Assembly (NCBI GenBank): GCA_017405595.1
Contig: JAFRAC010000015.1
Span: 124,001 to 188,000, forward strand
Direction: 5' to 3'
Origin: Thermoguttaceae bacterium
GTDB lineage: Bacteria > Planctomycetota > Planctomycetia > Pirellulales > Thermoguttaceae
DNA length: 64,000 nucleotides
Numbering within the stretch: the first letter of the stretch is position 1; every line of letters begins with the position of its first letter. The translations under genes were made by a program, and so were the position numbers. Positions 25,014 through 34,015 of this stretch are shown here, piece after piece. The notes beneath the pieces were generated by a model. The model saw only the letters and a list, made by a program, of their open reading frames with translations, searched no databases and was not told the origin of the DNA.

Positions 25014-27023
25014 ATGAAAACAACACCGTTTTTTTGGCTTCTGGCCGGATTTCTTTTCGCCGCCGCCGTTTCGGCACAGGAAAGCGGCCGTCTCTTTGAG
25101 GAGGTCCCCTTTAACCGCGTCCACGCCACAGACAGCTTCTGGGCGCCCCGTATCCGGACGAACGCCGAAGTTTCGGCGGCGCACAATATCGACTGGTGCG
25201 AAAACCAGACGGGCCGGATTCAGAACTTTAAAGTGGCCGCCGGGGCGGAAGGGGATTTTCAGGGAATCTATTTCGACGATTCCGACGTCTATAAGATTAT
25301 CGAGGGGCTTGCCGGCACCCTGGCCGAAGAGCCGAACCCGCAAATCGAAGCGAAAGCGAAAGAGTGGATCGACCTGATCGGCGCGGCGCAGCAGGACGAC
25401 GGCTACCTGATGTGCTGGTACATTATCCGCGAACCGGACCTGAAATGGTCGAATCTGCAGAATATGCACGAGCTCTACTGCGCCGGACATATGGCGGAAG
25501 CCGCCGTGGCGATGGCGCGGGCGACGGGCGACGAAACGTTCCTCAACATAAACCGGAAACTGATCGACCTGATCTGCAAGCGGTACGGGCCGGCGCCGGA
25601 CCAGCTGCGAAGCGTGCCGGGACACCCCGAACTGGAACTGGCGCTGGTCAAGCTGTATCAGTATACCGGCGACAGGAAATATCTGGACGAGGCGAAATTC
25701 TTCGTCGACTGCCGCGGCGTTGAGGCCGGACGCGAAAAAGGCCTTTTCGGCGACTACTGCCAGGACCACATCCCCCTGCGCGAGCAGTCGGAAGTTGTGG
25801 GGCACGCCGTGCGCGCCATGTATCTCTACTGCGGGGCGACCGACGTGGCGGGCTATTTCCGCGACGACGCGCTGATGGCGGCGATGAACCGCCTGTGGGA
25901 CAATGTCACCCTGCACAAAATGTATATCACCGGCGGGATCGGGTCCGACGCTTCGAACGAGGGGTTCCGCAGCGAATTCTACCTGCCGAACGGCAGTGCC
26001 TACTGCGAAACGTGCGCGGCGATCGGGCTGACCTTCTGGGCCCACCGGATGAACCTGGCCACCGGTGACGCCAAATTCGCGGACGTGATGGAACGGGCGC
26101 TGTATAACGGCGTGATTTCGGGCTACTCCCTTTCGGGAGACACCTACTTTTACGTGAATCCGCTCGAATCGAACGGGATGCATCACCGCGAGCCCTTCTT
26201 CGGCTGCGCCTGCTGCCCCTCGAACGTGATCCGGCTTATCGCCTCGATGCCCGGCTATGTGTACGCGACCACGGTTTCCGACGAGGCGAAAAACGCCGGC
26301 CAAACCGAACCGGACACGCTGGTCGTCAACCTGTTCGTCGAGGGGAACGCCTCGGTGCGGCTCAACGGGCAGGAATACACCGTCGAGCAGAAAACCGGTT
26401 ACCCGTACGACGGCGTGGTTGAAATTGCCGTCAAACCCGAAAAGACCGACGCCCCGTCCTGTGTGCATCTTCTGGTGCGCCAGCCCGGAAAAGGGAAATA
26501 CCTGACGCAGGACCTTGCCTTCGATGCGGGCCAGAGCGAAGCGAAAGCGGCGTTCGGGTTCGACATGACGCCGCGCCGCATCATCGCCAACCCGAAAGTC
26601 GAAGCCGACCGCGCGTGTGTCGCCATCCAGCGGGGTCCGCTCGTCTACTGTTTCGAAGAGTGCGACAATCCGGACGTGCCGATCGAGGAAATCGAGCTGC
26701 CCCGCGATCCGGAACTCAAGGTTGTCATGAAAGAGGGATATATCGCCGCGCAGAATCCGGACGACCCGACCGCCGGTTTTGCCGACCGCGACACCGCGGT
26801 CATCGTGACGAAAAGCACCGGCGGCAAAACCCTGACCGCGATCCCCTACGCCCTGTGGGATAACCGCGCCCCCGGCAAGATGCGCGTCTGGGTCGGCCAG
26901 GACGGCATGGTTCCCGAACCGGACCAGACGCAGGAACCGTGGCGCGAAGAGGACTGGACAAGCGCCGACGGGAAACCGATCCTCTACCGGCCGCTGGAAC
27001 ACCGGTTCTTCAGGAAGCTGTAA
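25014..27023 (+). CDS. Secreted GH127-family glycoside hydrolase (beta-L-arabinofuranosidase type, DUF1680)
   Basis: 669 residues from ATG 25014, with GAGG seven bases upstream. A signal peptide ends near AVSAQ. The body is an (alpha/alpha)6 barrel followed by beta domains, as in GH127. In HypBA1 a zinc site of one Glu and three Cys holds the nucleophilic Cys. The matching residues here are E332 and C334 (YCETC) and C400-C401 (CACCPSN), so the site looks complete. The family removes L-arabinofuranose from plant glycans or glycoproteins, though relatives have other specificities. It is followed after 94 bases by a transporter gene on the same strand. Confidence 0.9.
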   Translation: MKTTPFFWLLAGFLFAAAVSAQESGRLFEEVPFNRVHATDSFWAPRIRTNAEVSAAHNIDWCENQTGRIQNFKVAAGAEGDFQGIYFDDSDVYKIIEGLAGTLAEEPNPQIEAKAKEWIDLIGAAQQDDGYLMCWYIIREPDLKWSNLQNMHELYCAGHMAEAAVAMARATGDETFLNINRKLIDLICKRYGPAPDQLRSVPGHPELELALVKLYQYTGDRKYLDEAKFFVDCRGVEAGREKGLFGDYCQDHIPLREQSEVVGHAVRAMYLYCGATDVAGYFRDDALMAAMNRLWDNVTLHKMYITGGIGSDASNEGFRSEFYLPNGSAYCETCAAIGLTFWAHRMNLATGDAKFADVMERALYNGVISGYSLSGDTYFYVNPLESNGMHHREPFFGCACCPSNVIRLIASMPGYVYATTVSDEAKNAGQTEPDTLVVNLFVEGNASVRLNGQEYTVEQKTGYPYDGVVEIAVKPEKTDAPSCVHLLVRQPGKGKYLTQDLAFDAGQSEAKAAFGFDMTPRRIIANPKVEADRACVAIQRGPLVYCFEECDNPDVPIEEIELPRDPELKVVMKEGYIAAQNPDDPTAGFADRDTAVIVTKSTGGKTLTAIPYALWDNRAPGKMRVWVGQDGMVPEPDQTQEPWREEDWTSADGKPILYRPLEHRFFRKL

Positions 27024-27117
27024 GGCGCAGGGCGCGGTTCCCGGTTCACAGGCGGGGTTTCGGCCCGGATTTCACCGGCCGTCCCCGCCGGCGGTAACGC
27101 GGAACGGAAAGAGGAGA

Positions 27118-28056
27118 ATGGGAAAAATCAGCGATTTCATCGGCAATTCGATGGCGCTCATCGTTTTGGCCGTCGCCGCGCTCGCGCTCTTCTGGCCGCA
27201 GAGCTGTCTGTGGGTCCGGACCGGGTGGATTAACGGCCTGCTGATGGTCGTGATGTTCGGGATGGGGCTGACGATGAAAGCGGGAGATTTCGCCGTCCTC
27301 CTTGCCCGGCCCCGGGACGTCGTTATCGGTTGTCTCGCGCAGTTCCTCGTCATGCCCCTGCTCGCGTTCGGACTGGGGAAAGCGTTCGGGCTTTCCGAAG
27401 AGCTTCTGGTCGGCATGGTTCTGGTGGGCGCGTGTCCCGGCGGCACGTCGAGCAACGTGATCACCTATCTGGCGAAAGGGGATACCGCGCTGTCGGTGGG
27501 AATGACCAGCGTGAACACCCTGGCGGCGCCGCTTCTCACGCCGGCGCTGACCTACCTGTATCTGCGCACGTCGGTCGACGTGGACGTTCAGGCGATGTTC
27601 ATCTCGATCCTGCAGGTGGTGATCGTTCCGATCGGGCTCGGCGTGCTGATCAACCGGGTTTGGGGCCGGTTCGCCGAAAGAGCGAAAGGCGCGCTCCCTG
27701 CGGTTTCGGTGGCGGCGATCTGCCTGATTGTCGCCGCGGTGGTCTCGCATAACAGTGAAAAGATCCGCTCGACCGGCGCGGTCATCTTCACCGCCGTCAT
27801 TCTTCACAATCTTCTCGGATACCTTTGCGGGTTCCTCGTTGGCGTTCTCTTCAGAATGAATCCCGCGCGGAAAAAGGCGGTTGCGGTCGAGATCGGCATG
27901 CAGAATTCGGGGCTGGCAACCTCGCTGGCCGCGAGCGCGTTTCCGAACCTGACGATGGCGACGGTTCCCGGCGCGGTCTTCTCGGTATGGCACAACATTT
28001 CCGGCGCCGTTCTGGCCGGAATCCTCAGAAGACTGGGGACAAAGAAAGAGGAATAG
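27118..28056 (+). CDS. Bile acid:sodium symporter (BASS) family transporter
   Basis: 312 residues, nearly all membrane-embedded, with about ten hydrophobic segments. Family hallmarks are MFGMGLTMKAGDF near residue 40, ACPGGTSSNVITYLAKGD near 105-122 and EIGMQNSGLATSLA near 260. BASS proteins carry organic anions (bile acids, pantoate, pyruvate or others) with Na+; the substrate here is not evident. The ATG has GGAG very close (one or two bases), so a later start at Met12 is possible but would trim the first helix. It converges on the sulfotransferase gene. Confidence 0.9.
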   Translation: MGKISDFIGNSMALIVLAVAALALFWPQSCLWVRTGWINGLLMVVMFGMGLTMKAGDFAVLLARPRDVVIGCLAQFLVMPLLAFGLGKAFGLSEELLVGMVLVGACPGGTSSNVITYLAKGDTALSVGMTSVNTLAAPLLTPALTYLYLRTSVDVDVQAMFISILQVVIVPIGLGVLINRVWGRFAERAKGALPAVSVAAICLIVAAVVSHNSEKIRSTGAVIFTAVILHNLLGYLCGFLVGVLFRMNPARKKAVAVEIGMQNSGLATSLAASAFPNLTMATVPGAVFSVWHNISGAVLAGILRRLGTKKEE

Positions 28057-28060
28057 AAGA

Positions 28061-28084
28061 CGCCGGGCGAAAAGTTCCCCGGCG
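28061..28084. terminator. Possible bidirectional hairpin between converging genes
   Basis: CGCCGGG (28061-28067) and CCCGGCG (28078-28084) form a 7-bp stem in the 36-base gap between the stops of two converging genes. No T-run follows, so termination is only suggested by position. Confidence 0.35.
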
Positions 28085-28092
28085 GGCGCGGA

Positions 28093-29244
28093 TTACTCTT
28101 CCGGCTTTGTGTAGCCGTAGCGGTCGAGATAGGGTTTCCAGCGGACGGCGATCTGTTCGGCGATTTCGGGCGCGATCGAAAACCTGTTCTTTTTGTAGCC
28201 CTTCTGCGCGGCGGCGAACTCTTCGAATTTGGCGCGGTGCTCGTCGAAGCCGCCGAGCCCGATTCCGGCGTAGATCTTTTCGAGGGTGCCGACCGGGTCG
28301 GCGACAAGCTCGTCGTACGAAATTTCGGTGATCTGCCCCGGCTTTAAAAGCGCCTTGTCGGCGGTGTAGGCCTCGTCCATTCTGGTGAAGTCGGAAAGGA
28401 CCTTTTCGGCAAGCCCCTTCTCTTTGGGAATCTGCAGCCCGTGGGTCGCGGAAATCTTCAGCCAGAGGTTGAACGTCGAGGGGAACAGCACGTAGGGGTT
28501 CCGGTGGATGTAGACGAATTTCGCGTCGGGGAACCGCTGCAGAATCGTCCGGATCCGGGCGGTGTGCGGCGGCGATTTGAGGATGACCGTCTTCGGGCTG
28601 GCGACCGTAATCGCCTTGATGAGCCGCTCGAAGGTGTCGAGCCAGTGTTTCCGCCTCGATTCGGGCACCTCGCGCATCGTCAGGTAGTCGGCGTAGATCG
28701 GACGGGCGTTCGGGAAGAGGATGTTCATGTAGGGGCTCGGTTCACCCAGAACGCAGAGCGCGAACTCGTCTTCCTGCGGGCGGGACAGACCCGCCGCCAT
28801 GTTGTCCATCGGGCGCTTTTTCGGCATCAGGAGCCCGACGAACGGGCTGAGCCACCGGTGTGTGAAAAGGAAATGGCTCGGCGCGAAACAGGTGTAGGTG
28901 TCGGCGTAGGTGAACCGGTCGTCGAGTATCATGTACTCGTGCAGCAGGGTGGTGCCGCTGCGCCAGTGGCCCAGAATGAAAAGGGGGGGGGACACCTTCT
29001 GCTGCCGGATCCGCCGCCCGTAAAACAGGCGCTGGCCCAGCGCGCAGAGGGAGTTGAACGGCGAAAGGAGCGTGATGACCAGCGCCATCGGAAGGCGGAG
29101 AGGCGAAATGCAGAAACGGCCGAGTACGAGCGACTTGAACCAGGCGCAGACGGTCACACCGTCCCAGAATCGGGGGTTCCACGGCTTGTCTTTGCTTCCG
29201 CCGGTCTCTTTGCGGATGATCGTCTTCGGCGCGTCCTTTTTCAT
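28093..29244 (-). CDS. Sulfotransferase family protein
   Basis: 383 residues. Sulfotransferases move a sulfuryl group from PAPS to sugars, lipids or proteins. The 5'-phosphosulfate loop LGHWRSGTTLLHEY is at about residues 91-104. The 3'-phosphate motif is YIHRNPYVLFPST near 245-257. The N-terminus has a hydrophobic stretch near 50-65 but no clear cleaved signal. It lies 69 bases downstream of the prc-like gene on the same strand and may be co-transcribed. Acceptor unknown. Bacterial homologues of this style are common in planctomycetes. Confidence 0.85.
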   Translation of the reverse strand: MKKDAPKTIIRKETGGSKDKPWNPRFWDGVTVCAWFKSLVLGRFCISPLRLPMALVITLLSPFNSLCALGQRLFYGRRIRQQKVSPPLFILGHWRSGTTLLHEYMILDDRFTYADTYTCFAPSHFLFTHRWLSPFVGLLMPKKRPMDNMAAGLSRPQEDEFALCVLGEPSPYMNILFPNARPIYADYLTMREVPESRRKHWLDTFERLIKAITVASPKTVILKSPPHTARIRTILQRFPDAKFVYIHRNPYVLFPSTFNLWLKISATHGLQIPKEKGLAEKVLSDFTRMDEAYTADKALLKPGQITEISYDELVADPVGTLEKIYAGIGLGGFDEHRAKFEEFAAAQKGYKKNRFSIAPEIAEQIAVRWKPYLDRYGYTKPEE

Positions 29245-29313
29245 CGATCCTGATTTCTAATCGCCTTCCGGCGAATGCGGCTTTCTGGTTCTTCCCGGCG
29301 GCCGGGAAGGCGG

Positions 29314-31476
29314 TTATTCGGTCGGTTCCTGAAACTGGACGTGACCGGCTTTCAGAAGGTTCAGGTAATCGACGGTGATCGCCAGAACCTCGTCGAGGTA
29401 GTAGTCTTTCTGGATTTCCGACGAGTTTTTCATCATCTTCTCGAGCTTCTCCTCCTCTTCCTTGTCGGAATTGAGCTTGTCGAGTTCGGCGAAATACTTC
29501 TCGCGGTTCAGCGGCGTGGTCTTTTTCGCTTTGACCTCCTTATAGAGGGCGATCTTTTCGCGCACCTTGTCGAAGTCGGGCGACGCGTCGCAGCGGATCT
29601 TCGACATTTCGGCCAGGGCGCCGACCATCTCGGGTGTGACATAGTCGAAATGGGGCATGTTCGGCGCCGCCGGAATCTTTTCGAGTTTCAGCGGGTTGTC
29701 GAGATCGGCTTCCGAAATTCCCTCCATGTACTGTGTTACCGACGGGATGACCACGTCGGAGGGGATCCCCTTGAGCTGCGAGGAATCGCCGCCCGGCAGC
29801 CAGAACCCCTGAATGGTGACCTTGATCGCGCCCATGTTCGGCTTGGCGCTGAGCGGGCCGAAGAGGAGGTCGGCAATCGGCTGGACACTCTGAACCGAGC
29901 CTTTTCCGTGCGTGGTGTCGTCGCCGACGATCAGGCCGCGGCGGTAATCCTTGATGGCGCCCGCCAGAATCTCGGACGCGCTGGCGCTCAGCTTGCTGGT
30001 GACCACGACAAGCGGGCCGCCCCATGAAACGCCCGGATCGGGATCGTTGTGCATGTAGGTCGAGTCGCGTCCGGCTTTCCGGTTATACAGGTCGGGTTTC
30101 GCCTGAACGACGTTGCCCGTTTCGATAAAGAGGCCGGTCAGCGCGATCGCTTCGGGAAGAAGGCCGCCGCCGTTGATCCGGAGATCGAGCACGCAGGCAT
30201 CGGCGCCGCCGGCGGCAAAATCTTCGAGAATGCGTTTCACGTCGGTCACGGTGCTCCGCGCGTTCGCCTCGTGCCGGAGCATTGCTTCGGAATCGCCGTA
30301 GAAACTCGGCAGGTCGATCACGCCGACCTTATACGGCACGCCGGGCGCCTTTTCGCCGACTTCAAAGATTTTCCCCTTCGCGGCACTGTCTTCGAGCTCG
30401 ATCTTGGCGCGCTTGATTTTGATGATGCGGTTGCCGGGAATGACCTGAAGACGGACCAGGGTTCCCCCCTTGCCGCGGATCTTATCGACCACCTCGTCGA
30501 GCCGGACATCGACCACGTCTTCGATCGGGCCGGTTTCCCCCTGCCCGACGCCGATGATCCGGTCGCCGACCTGGAGTTCCCCCTCCTTTTCGGCGGGAGA
30601 GCCTTTCACGATCTCCTTGACCTCGGTATAGCCGTCTTCCCACGACAGGGTCGCGCCGATCCCCTCAAAGTTCAGGCTCATCTGAATATTGAAGTTCTCG
30701 CACGTCTTCGGGGACATGTAGGTGGTATGCGGATCGTAAACACCGGCAATCGACGTGAGCGCCGCTTCGAGAACGCCGTCGTTCGTCGTCTGTTCCATCC
30801 GCTTCTGGAGCGAGTGGTAACGCCGTTTCAGGCGTTCGAGCGGCGGCTCGTCGGACCATTTGTCTTCGGCTTCCGAAATCTCGCCGCCCTGCTGCTGGGC
30901 CGACTCGGCTTTCTTGTCGGCGTCCTTCTTATCGGCTTCCAGCGAAAGGTATTCGAACTTGATCCGCTGCCGCCACCGGTCGGCCATTTCCTGCTTCGTT
31001 TTCGGAAACGTGAGCAGGTCCTTGTCGCGGATAATCTCTTCGTCGGCGGTGAAGTCGAGCGGCTGCTGCAGGATCGATTCGGCCAGGGCGCAGCTTTCGA
31101 TCACCCGCTGAATATAGCGGTTGTAGATGGCAAACGCGCCGTCGAGTTTCCCCTTTTTGATCTGCAGAGCGAAATCGTCGCGGTAGGCGGCGGTGAACTC
31201 ATCGATATCGGCCTGGGTAAAATAGATTTTGCGCGGGTCGATCTCCTTGATGTAGAGGTCGAACGCTTCGCGGGAGATGTCGGCATCGATCGTCCGCCGG
31301 GAGAAGTGGCGGGCTTCCAGAATCTTCGAAAAATTGACGGCGATTCCCTTGTCGATCGCTTTGGGAGCGAGGGGTTCCGGTTCGCCGAACGCGGCGGCGC
31401 CGGCGAAAAGGGCGAAGAGAAATGCCGCTGCGGCCGCTGTGCAGCGAAAGAAGATGTTCGACATCCTTGTTTTCAT
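29314..31476 (-). CDS. prc: Carboxy-terminal (tail-specific) processing protease, Prc type
   Basis: 720 residues from ATG 31476. The N-terminus is a signal peptide (FLFALFAGAAAFGE), so it acts in the periplasm. The layout is that of E. coli Prc: a helical N-domain (EARHFSRRTIDADIS ... YNRYIQRVIE), a PDZ domain near 255-330 (GIGATLSWEDGYTEVKEIV), the S41 peptidase core, and a C-terminal DUF3340-like part. The catalytic Ser is in SKLSASASEI and the Lys in THGKGSVQ. Prc removes C-terminal tails and controls envelope hydrolases. The frame is open further upstream but without protein-like content. Confidence 0.93.
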   Translation of the reverse strand: MKTRMSNIFFRCTAAAAAFLFALFAGAAAFGEPEPLAPKAIDKGIAVNFSKILEARHFSRRTIDADISREAFDLYIKEIDPRKIYFTQADIDEFTAAYRDDFALQIKKGKLDGAFAIYNRYIQRVIESCALAESILQQPLDFTADEEIIRDKDLLTFPKTKQEMADRWRQRIKFEYLSLEADKKDADKKAESAQQQGGEISEAEDKWSDEPPLERLKRRYHSLQKRMEQTTNDGVLEAALTSIAGVYDPHTTYMSPKTCENFNIQMSLNFEGIGATLSWEDGYTEVKEIVKGSPAEKEGELQVGDRIIGVGQGETGPIEDVVDVRLDEVVDKIRGKGGTLVRLQVIPGNRIIKIKRAKIELEDSAAKGKIFEVGEKAPGVPYKVGVIDLPSFYGDSEAMLRHEANARSTVTDVKRILEDFAAGGADACVLDLRINGGGLLPEAIALTGLFIETGNVVQAKPDLYNRKAGRDSTYMHNDPDPGVSWGGPLVVVTSKLSASASEILAGAIKDYRRGLIVGDDTTHGKGSVQSVQPIADLLFGPLSAKPNMGAIKVTIQGFWLPGGDSSQLKGIPSDVVIPSVTQYMEGISEADLDNPLKLEKIPAAPNMPHFDYVTPEMVGALAEMSKIRCDASPDFDKVREKIALYKEVKAKKTTPLNREKYFAELDKLNSDKEEEEKLEKMMKNSSEIQKDYYLDEVLAITVDYLNLLKAGHVQFQEPTE

Positions 31477-31654
31477 CGAAACTCTTTCTTCAGAAAAAGG
31501 GACAGACGCCGCCGTTCGGGAACCGTTCCGAAACGGAGTGCGCCGGTCCTTGTTGTTTGAGGAAGACTGCCGGTCTTTCCCGGCTGGGAAACCGGCATTG
31601 GGGTGAACCGGGATTCTCTGTTCTGCGAAAAAAGAAACCGCCGATTCCCCTTTA

Positions 31655-31684
31655 GTTTTATCATTTTTCGCGAAAAAGGGGCAA
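31655..31684 (-). promoter_or_regulatory. Predicted promoter of the prc gene
   Basis: Minus strand TTGCCC (31684-31679), 18-base spacer, TAAAAC (31660-31655). A leader of about 170 bases would precede the ATG at 31476. The gap 31477-31886 otherwise holds only the terminator of the upstream operon. Confidence 0.45.
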
Positions 31685-31819
31685 GAGGGAATTTCCCCGC
31701 CCCCTCGATAACGCGGGGGATTCCGATAAACCTGGAAACTTAAAAGGGGGAGATAAAACCGGCGGCAACCGCCCGCCGAAACGACCTTCGGCGGCCCGTA
31801 TCGGGTTCCCCCGGCAGAG

Positions 31820-31855
31820 AAAAAACTTGGGGTAAAATCCGAAATTTTACCCCAA
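31820..31855 (-). terminator. Terminator of the lysS-to-EEP operon
   Basis: TTGGGGTAAAAT (31827-31838) and ATTTTACCCCAA (31844-31855) form a perfect 12-bp stem with a 5-base loop. On the minus strand it is followed by G and six T. It lies about 30 bases after the stop of the phosphatase gene. Confidence 0.88.
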
Positions 31856-31886
31856 ATGGAAACGCTCAGCCGCTTTGCCCGGCTGA

Positions 31887-32723
31887 TCACCAGGTCAGCA
31901 GGGCGTCGATCGAGTAGTGGTCGGAAGGAAGCGGGTCGTTGTTCGGGGGGTTGATGTGGATGTCGAACGACTCGACGGTGAAATCGTCGGTAAGGAAAAT
32001 GTAGTCGATGACGTTTTCCCCCTTTTTGACCGGCTTTTCGGCGGGCCAGGTGCGGACGCCGCCGCGGGCGGTTTTCGCCGCTTTGCGCGCGTCGCGCAGA
32101 CCGGAAACGATGGTGGTGTAGGCGGCGTCGGTATCGACGGAATTGAAGTCGCCGGTGATGACGAACGGAAGGCCTTTCGCCTTCTCCTCTTTGAATTTCA
32201 GGATCAGCTTCGAGCTTTCGCCGCGCGCCTTTTCACTGATGTGGTCGAAATGGGTGTTGGCGTAGACCAGAATACGGCCGCTCTCCTTTTCGCGGAGTTT
32301 CGCCCACGAGACGACGCGGTTGCATGCCGCGTCCCACCCCTTTTTGCCGGGGATGTCGGGAGTTTCGCTCAGCCAGAAGGTGCCAGAATCGAGGAGGTCG
32401 AATTTTGCAGTCTTGTAAAGGACGGGGCAGTACTCCCCCCCTTCGGCGCCGTCGTCGCGGCCGACCCCGACGAAGGAGTAATCGCCGAGTGCCGCCATGA
32501 TGTAGTCGAGCTGATGCTTGTACGCCTCTTGCAGGCCGAACAGGTCGGGATTGGTCGCCCGGATGTCGGCGACCAGATTGTCGCGCCGTGCGGGCCAGTC
32601 GTTGCTTTCGGGAGTCGGGGCGAGCCAGACGTTGTACGACATCACGCGGAGTTCGCCGGCACCGGCCAGCGCCGAGGCGGCGGCAAGGCAGATCAGGGCG
32701 GCGGTCAGAAAACGGCGTTTCAT
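31887..32723 (-). CDS. Secreted endonuclease/exonuclease/phosphatase (EEP) family protein
   Basis: 278 residues from ATG 32723. It starts with a signal peptide ([18 protein letters not shown]). EEP signatures in order are [41 protein letters not shown] and SDHYSI, which place the metal and catalytic residues. The family includes nucleases, sphingomyelinases and inositol phosphatases; an exported phosphodiesterase or phosphatase is the safest reading. The ATG overlaps the queF TGA by four bases (ATGA), so the two are translationally coupled. It is last in a six-gene operon. Confidence 0.82.
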   Translation of the reverse strand: MKRRFLTAALICLAAASALAGAGELRVMSYNVWLAPTPESNDWPARRDNLVADIRATNPDLFGLQEAYKHQLDYIMAALGDYSFVGVGRDDGAEGGEYCPVLYKTAKFDLLDSGTFWLSETPDIPGKKGWDAACNRVVSWAKLREKESGRILVYANTHFDHISEKARGESSKLILKFKEEKAKGLPFVITGDFNSVDTDAAYTTIVSGLRDARKAAKTARGGVRTWPAEKPVKKGENVIDYIFLTDDFTVESFDIHINPPNNDPLPSDHYSIDALLTW

Positions 32724-33106
32724 TGTTCGGATTCTCCTTCGCCGCTTTTGTATTCGGCGGTAATGATCGAGTGGATGCCGCCGCGGGGGGTGAACTCGGC
32801 GGTCAGGCGCATAAACTTCGGTTCGAGTACCGCGACCATGTCGTCGAGGATGCGGTTGGTGACCGATTCGTAGAAGATGCCCTGGTTGCGGAACTTCTGC
32901 AGATAGAGCTTGAGGCTCTTGAGTTCGACACACCGGGCGGCGGGAATGTAGCGGAAAGTGAGCGTCCCGTAGTCGGGCTGCCCCGTTTTGGGGCAGACCG
33001 AGGTAAATTCGGGACAGACGTGCTCGATCACGTAATCCCGCGCCGGGCACGGGTTGTCGAAACATTCGAGAATGTCGCGGGTCGGTTCCCCTTCGGTCGG
33101 TTTCAT
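32720..33106 (-). CDS. queF: NADPH-dependent 7-cyano-7-deazaguanine reductase QueF (type I)
   Basis: 128 residues, the short single-domain form. QueF reduces preQ0 to preQ1 in the queuosine tRNA pathway. Seen are the catalytic Cys region [15 protein letters not shown] (Cys forms a thioimide with the nitrile, Asp is the proton donor) and the NADPH-binding motif ELKSLKLYL. The Cys-rich start [11 protein letters not shown] is usual. It begins ten bases after ilvE and overlaps the EEP gene by four bases. No other queuosine gene is in the window. Confidence 0.95.
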   Translation of the reverse strand: MKPTEGEPTRDILECFDNPCPARDYVIEHVCPEFTSVCPKTGQPDYGTLTFRYIPAARCVELKSLKLYLQKFRNQGIFYESVTNRILDDMVAVLEPKFMRLTAEFTPRGGIHSIITAEYKSGEGESEQ

Positions 33107-33116
33107 CGGGACGCCT

Positions 33117-33974
33117 CTATTTCCGGACCAGAGCGCGGTAGGCTTCCAGAATCTTGAGGGTGATCGGGCCGGCTTTGCCGGTGCCGATCGTGCGGCCGTC
33201 GAGTTCCGTGACCGGAATGACTTCGGCGGCGCTGCCGGTCAGGAAGCATTCCGAAGCGGTGTAGATATCGTGGCGGGTGAAGTTCTGCTCTTTCGCCTCG
33301 ATTCCGAGTTCGGCAGCGACTTCGAGAACCGCGTTGCGCGTGATCCCCTCTAAAATGCACGCGTCGAGCGGGGGGGTCAGAAGGATGCCGTGACGGACAA
33401 TGAAGATGTTGTCGCCGGAACATTCGGCAACGTTGCCGCGGTGGTTCAGCAGAAGCACCTCTTCGCAGCCGGCGCGGTAGGCTTCCATCTTCGCGAGAAT
33501 GTTGTTCAGATAGTTGAGCGACTTGACGCGGGTGCTCATCGAGAAGGAAGGCATGCGGATCGTGCTGGCGGTGACGAGCTTCATTCCGTTCTGATAGAGC
33601 TCTTCGGAATAGAGCGAAAGGCCGCGGGCGATGATCACGACCTGCGGGTTCGAGCAAAGGTGGGCGTCGAGCCCGAGCGTGCCGTTGCCGCGCGTGACGA
33701 CCAGACGGATATAGCCGTCGACGATATCGTTCGCCTTGAGGGTTTCGTAGACGGCATCGCACATTTCGTCTTTGGTCATCGGGATTTCGATGCAGAGGGA
33801 ATGCGCCGATTCCCAGAGACGGTCGATATGCTCTTTGAGACGGAAGACCTTTTTCGAGTAGCTCCGCATCCCCTCAAAAACACCGTCGCCGTAAAGGAAA
33901 GCGTGATCGAACACGCTGACTTTTGCGTCTTCTTCGTTGACAAGACCCTTATCGAGCCATATTTTCGATGACAT
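33117..33974 (-). CDS. ilvE: Branched-chain amino acid aminotransferase
   Basis: 285 residues from ATG 33974, with GGAGG nine bases upstream. A fold-type IV PLP enzyme that makes or degrades leucine, isoleucine and valine by transamination with 2-oxoglutarate. Features are [18 protein letters not shown] near 22-39, the PLP lysine in [10 protein letters not shown] near residue 148, and the C-terminal [12 protein letters not shown] and [10 protein letters not shown] phosphate-binding loops. D-amino-acid transaminase and aminodeoxychorismate lyase are relatives, but the length and EGMRSY favour IlvE. It sits 41 bases after the ABC ATPase gene in the same operon. Confidence 0.9.
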   Translation of the reverse strand: MSSKIWLDKGLVNEEDAKVSVFDHAFLYGDGVFEGMRSYSKKVFRLKEHIDRLWESAHSLCIEIPMTKDEMCDAVYETLKANDIVDGYIRLVVTRGNGTLGLDAHLCSNPQVVIIARGLSLYSEELYQNGMKLVTASTIRMPSFSMSTRVKSLNYLNNILAKMEAYRAGCEEVLLLNHRGNVAECSGDNIFIVRHGILLTPPLDACILEGITRNAVLEVAAELGIEAKEQNFTRHDIYTASECFLTGSAAEVIPVTELDGRTIGTGKAGPITLKILEAYRALVRK

Positions 33975-34015
33975 AAATGTTAACCTCCGCGTACTTTCGG
34001 ACTGCTGATGAAAGA

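Noticed and set aside
23715-27002. A 1095-codon minus-strand frame running through the GH127 gene into the BON gene
   Set aside because: The upstream 780 codons are antisense to a clear GH127 gene with conserved active site, and the BON protein has its own ATG, ribosome site and signal peptide at 24656. High-GC codon bias keeps the antisense frame open.
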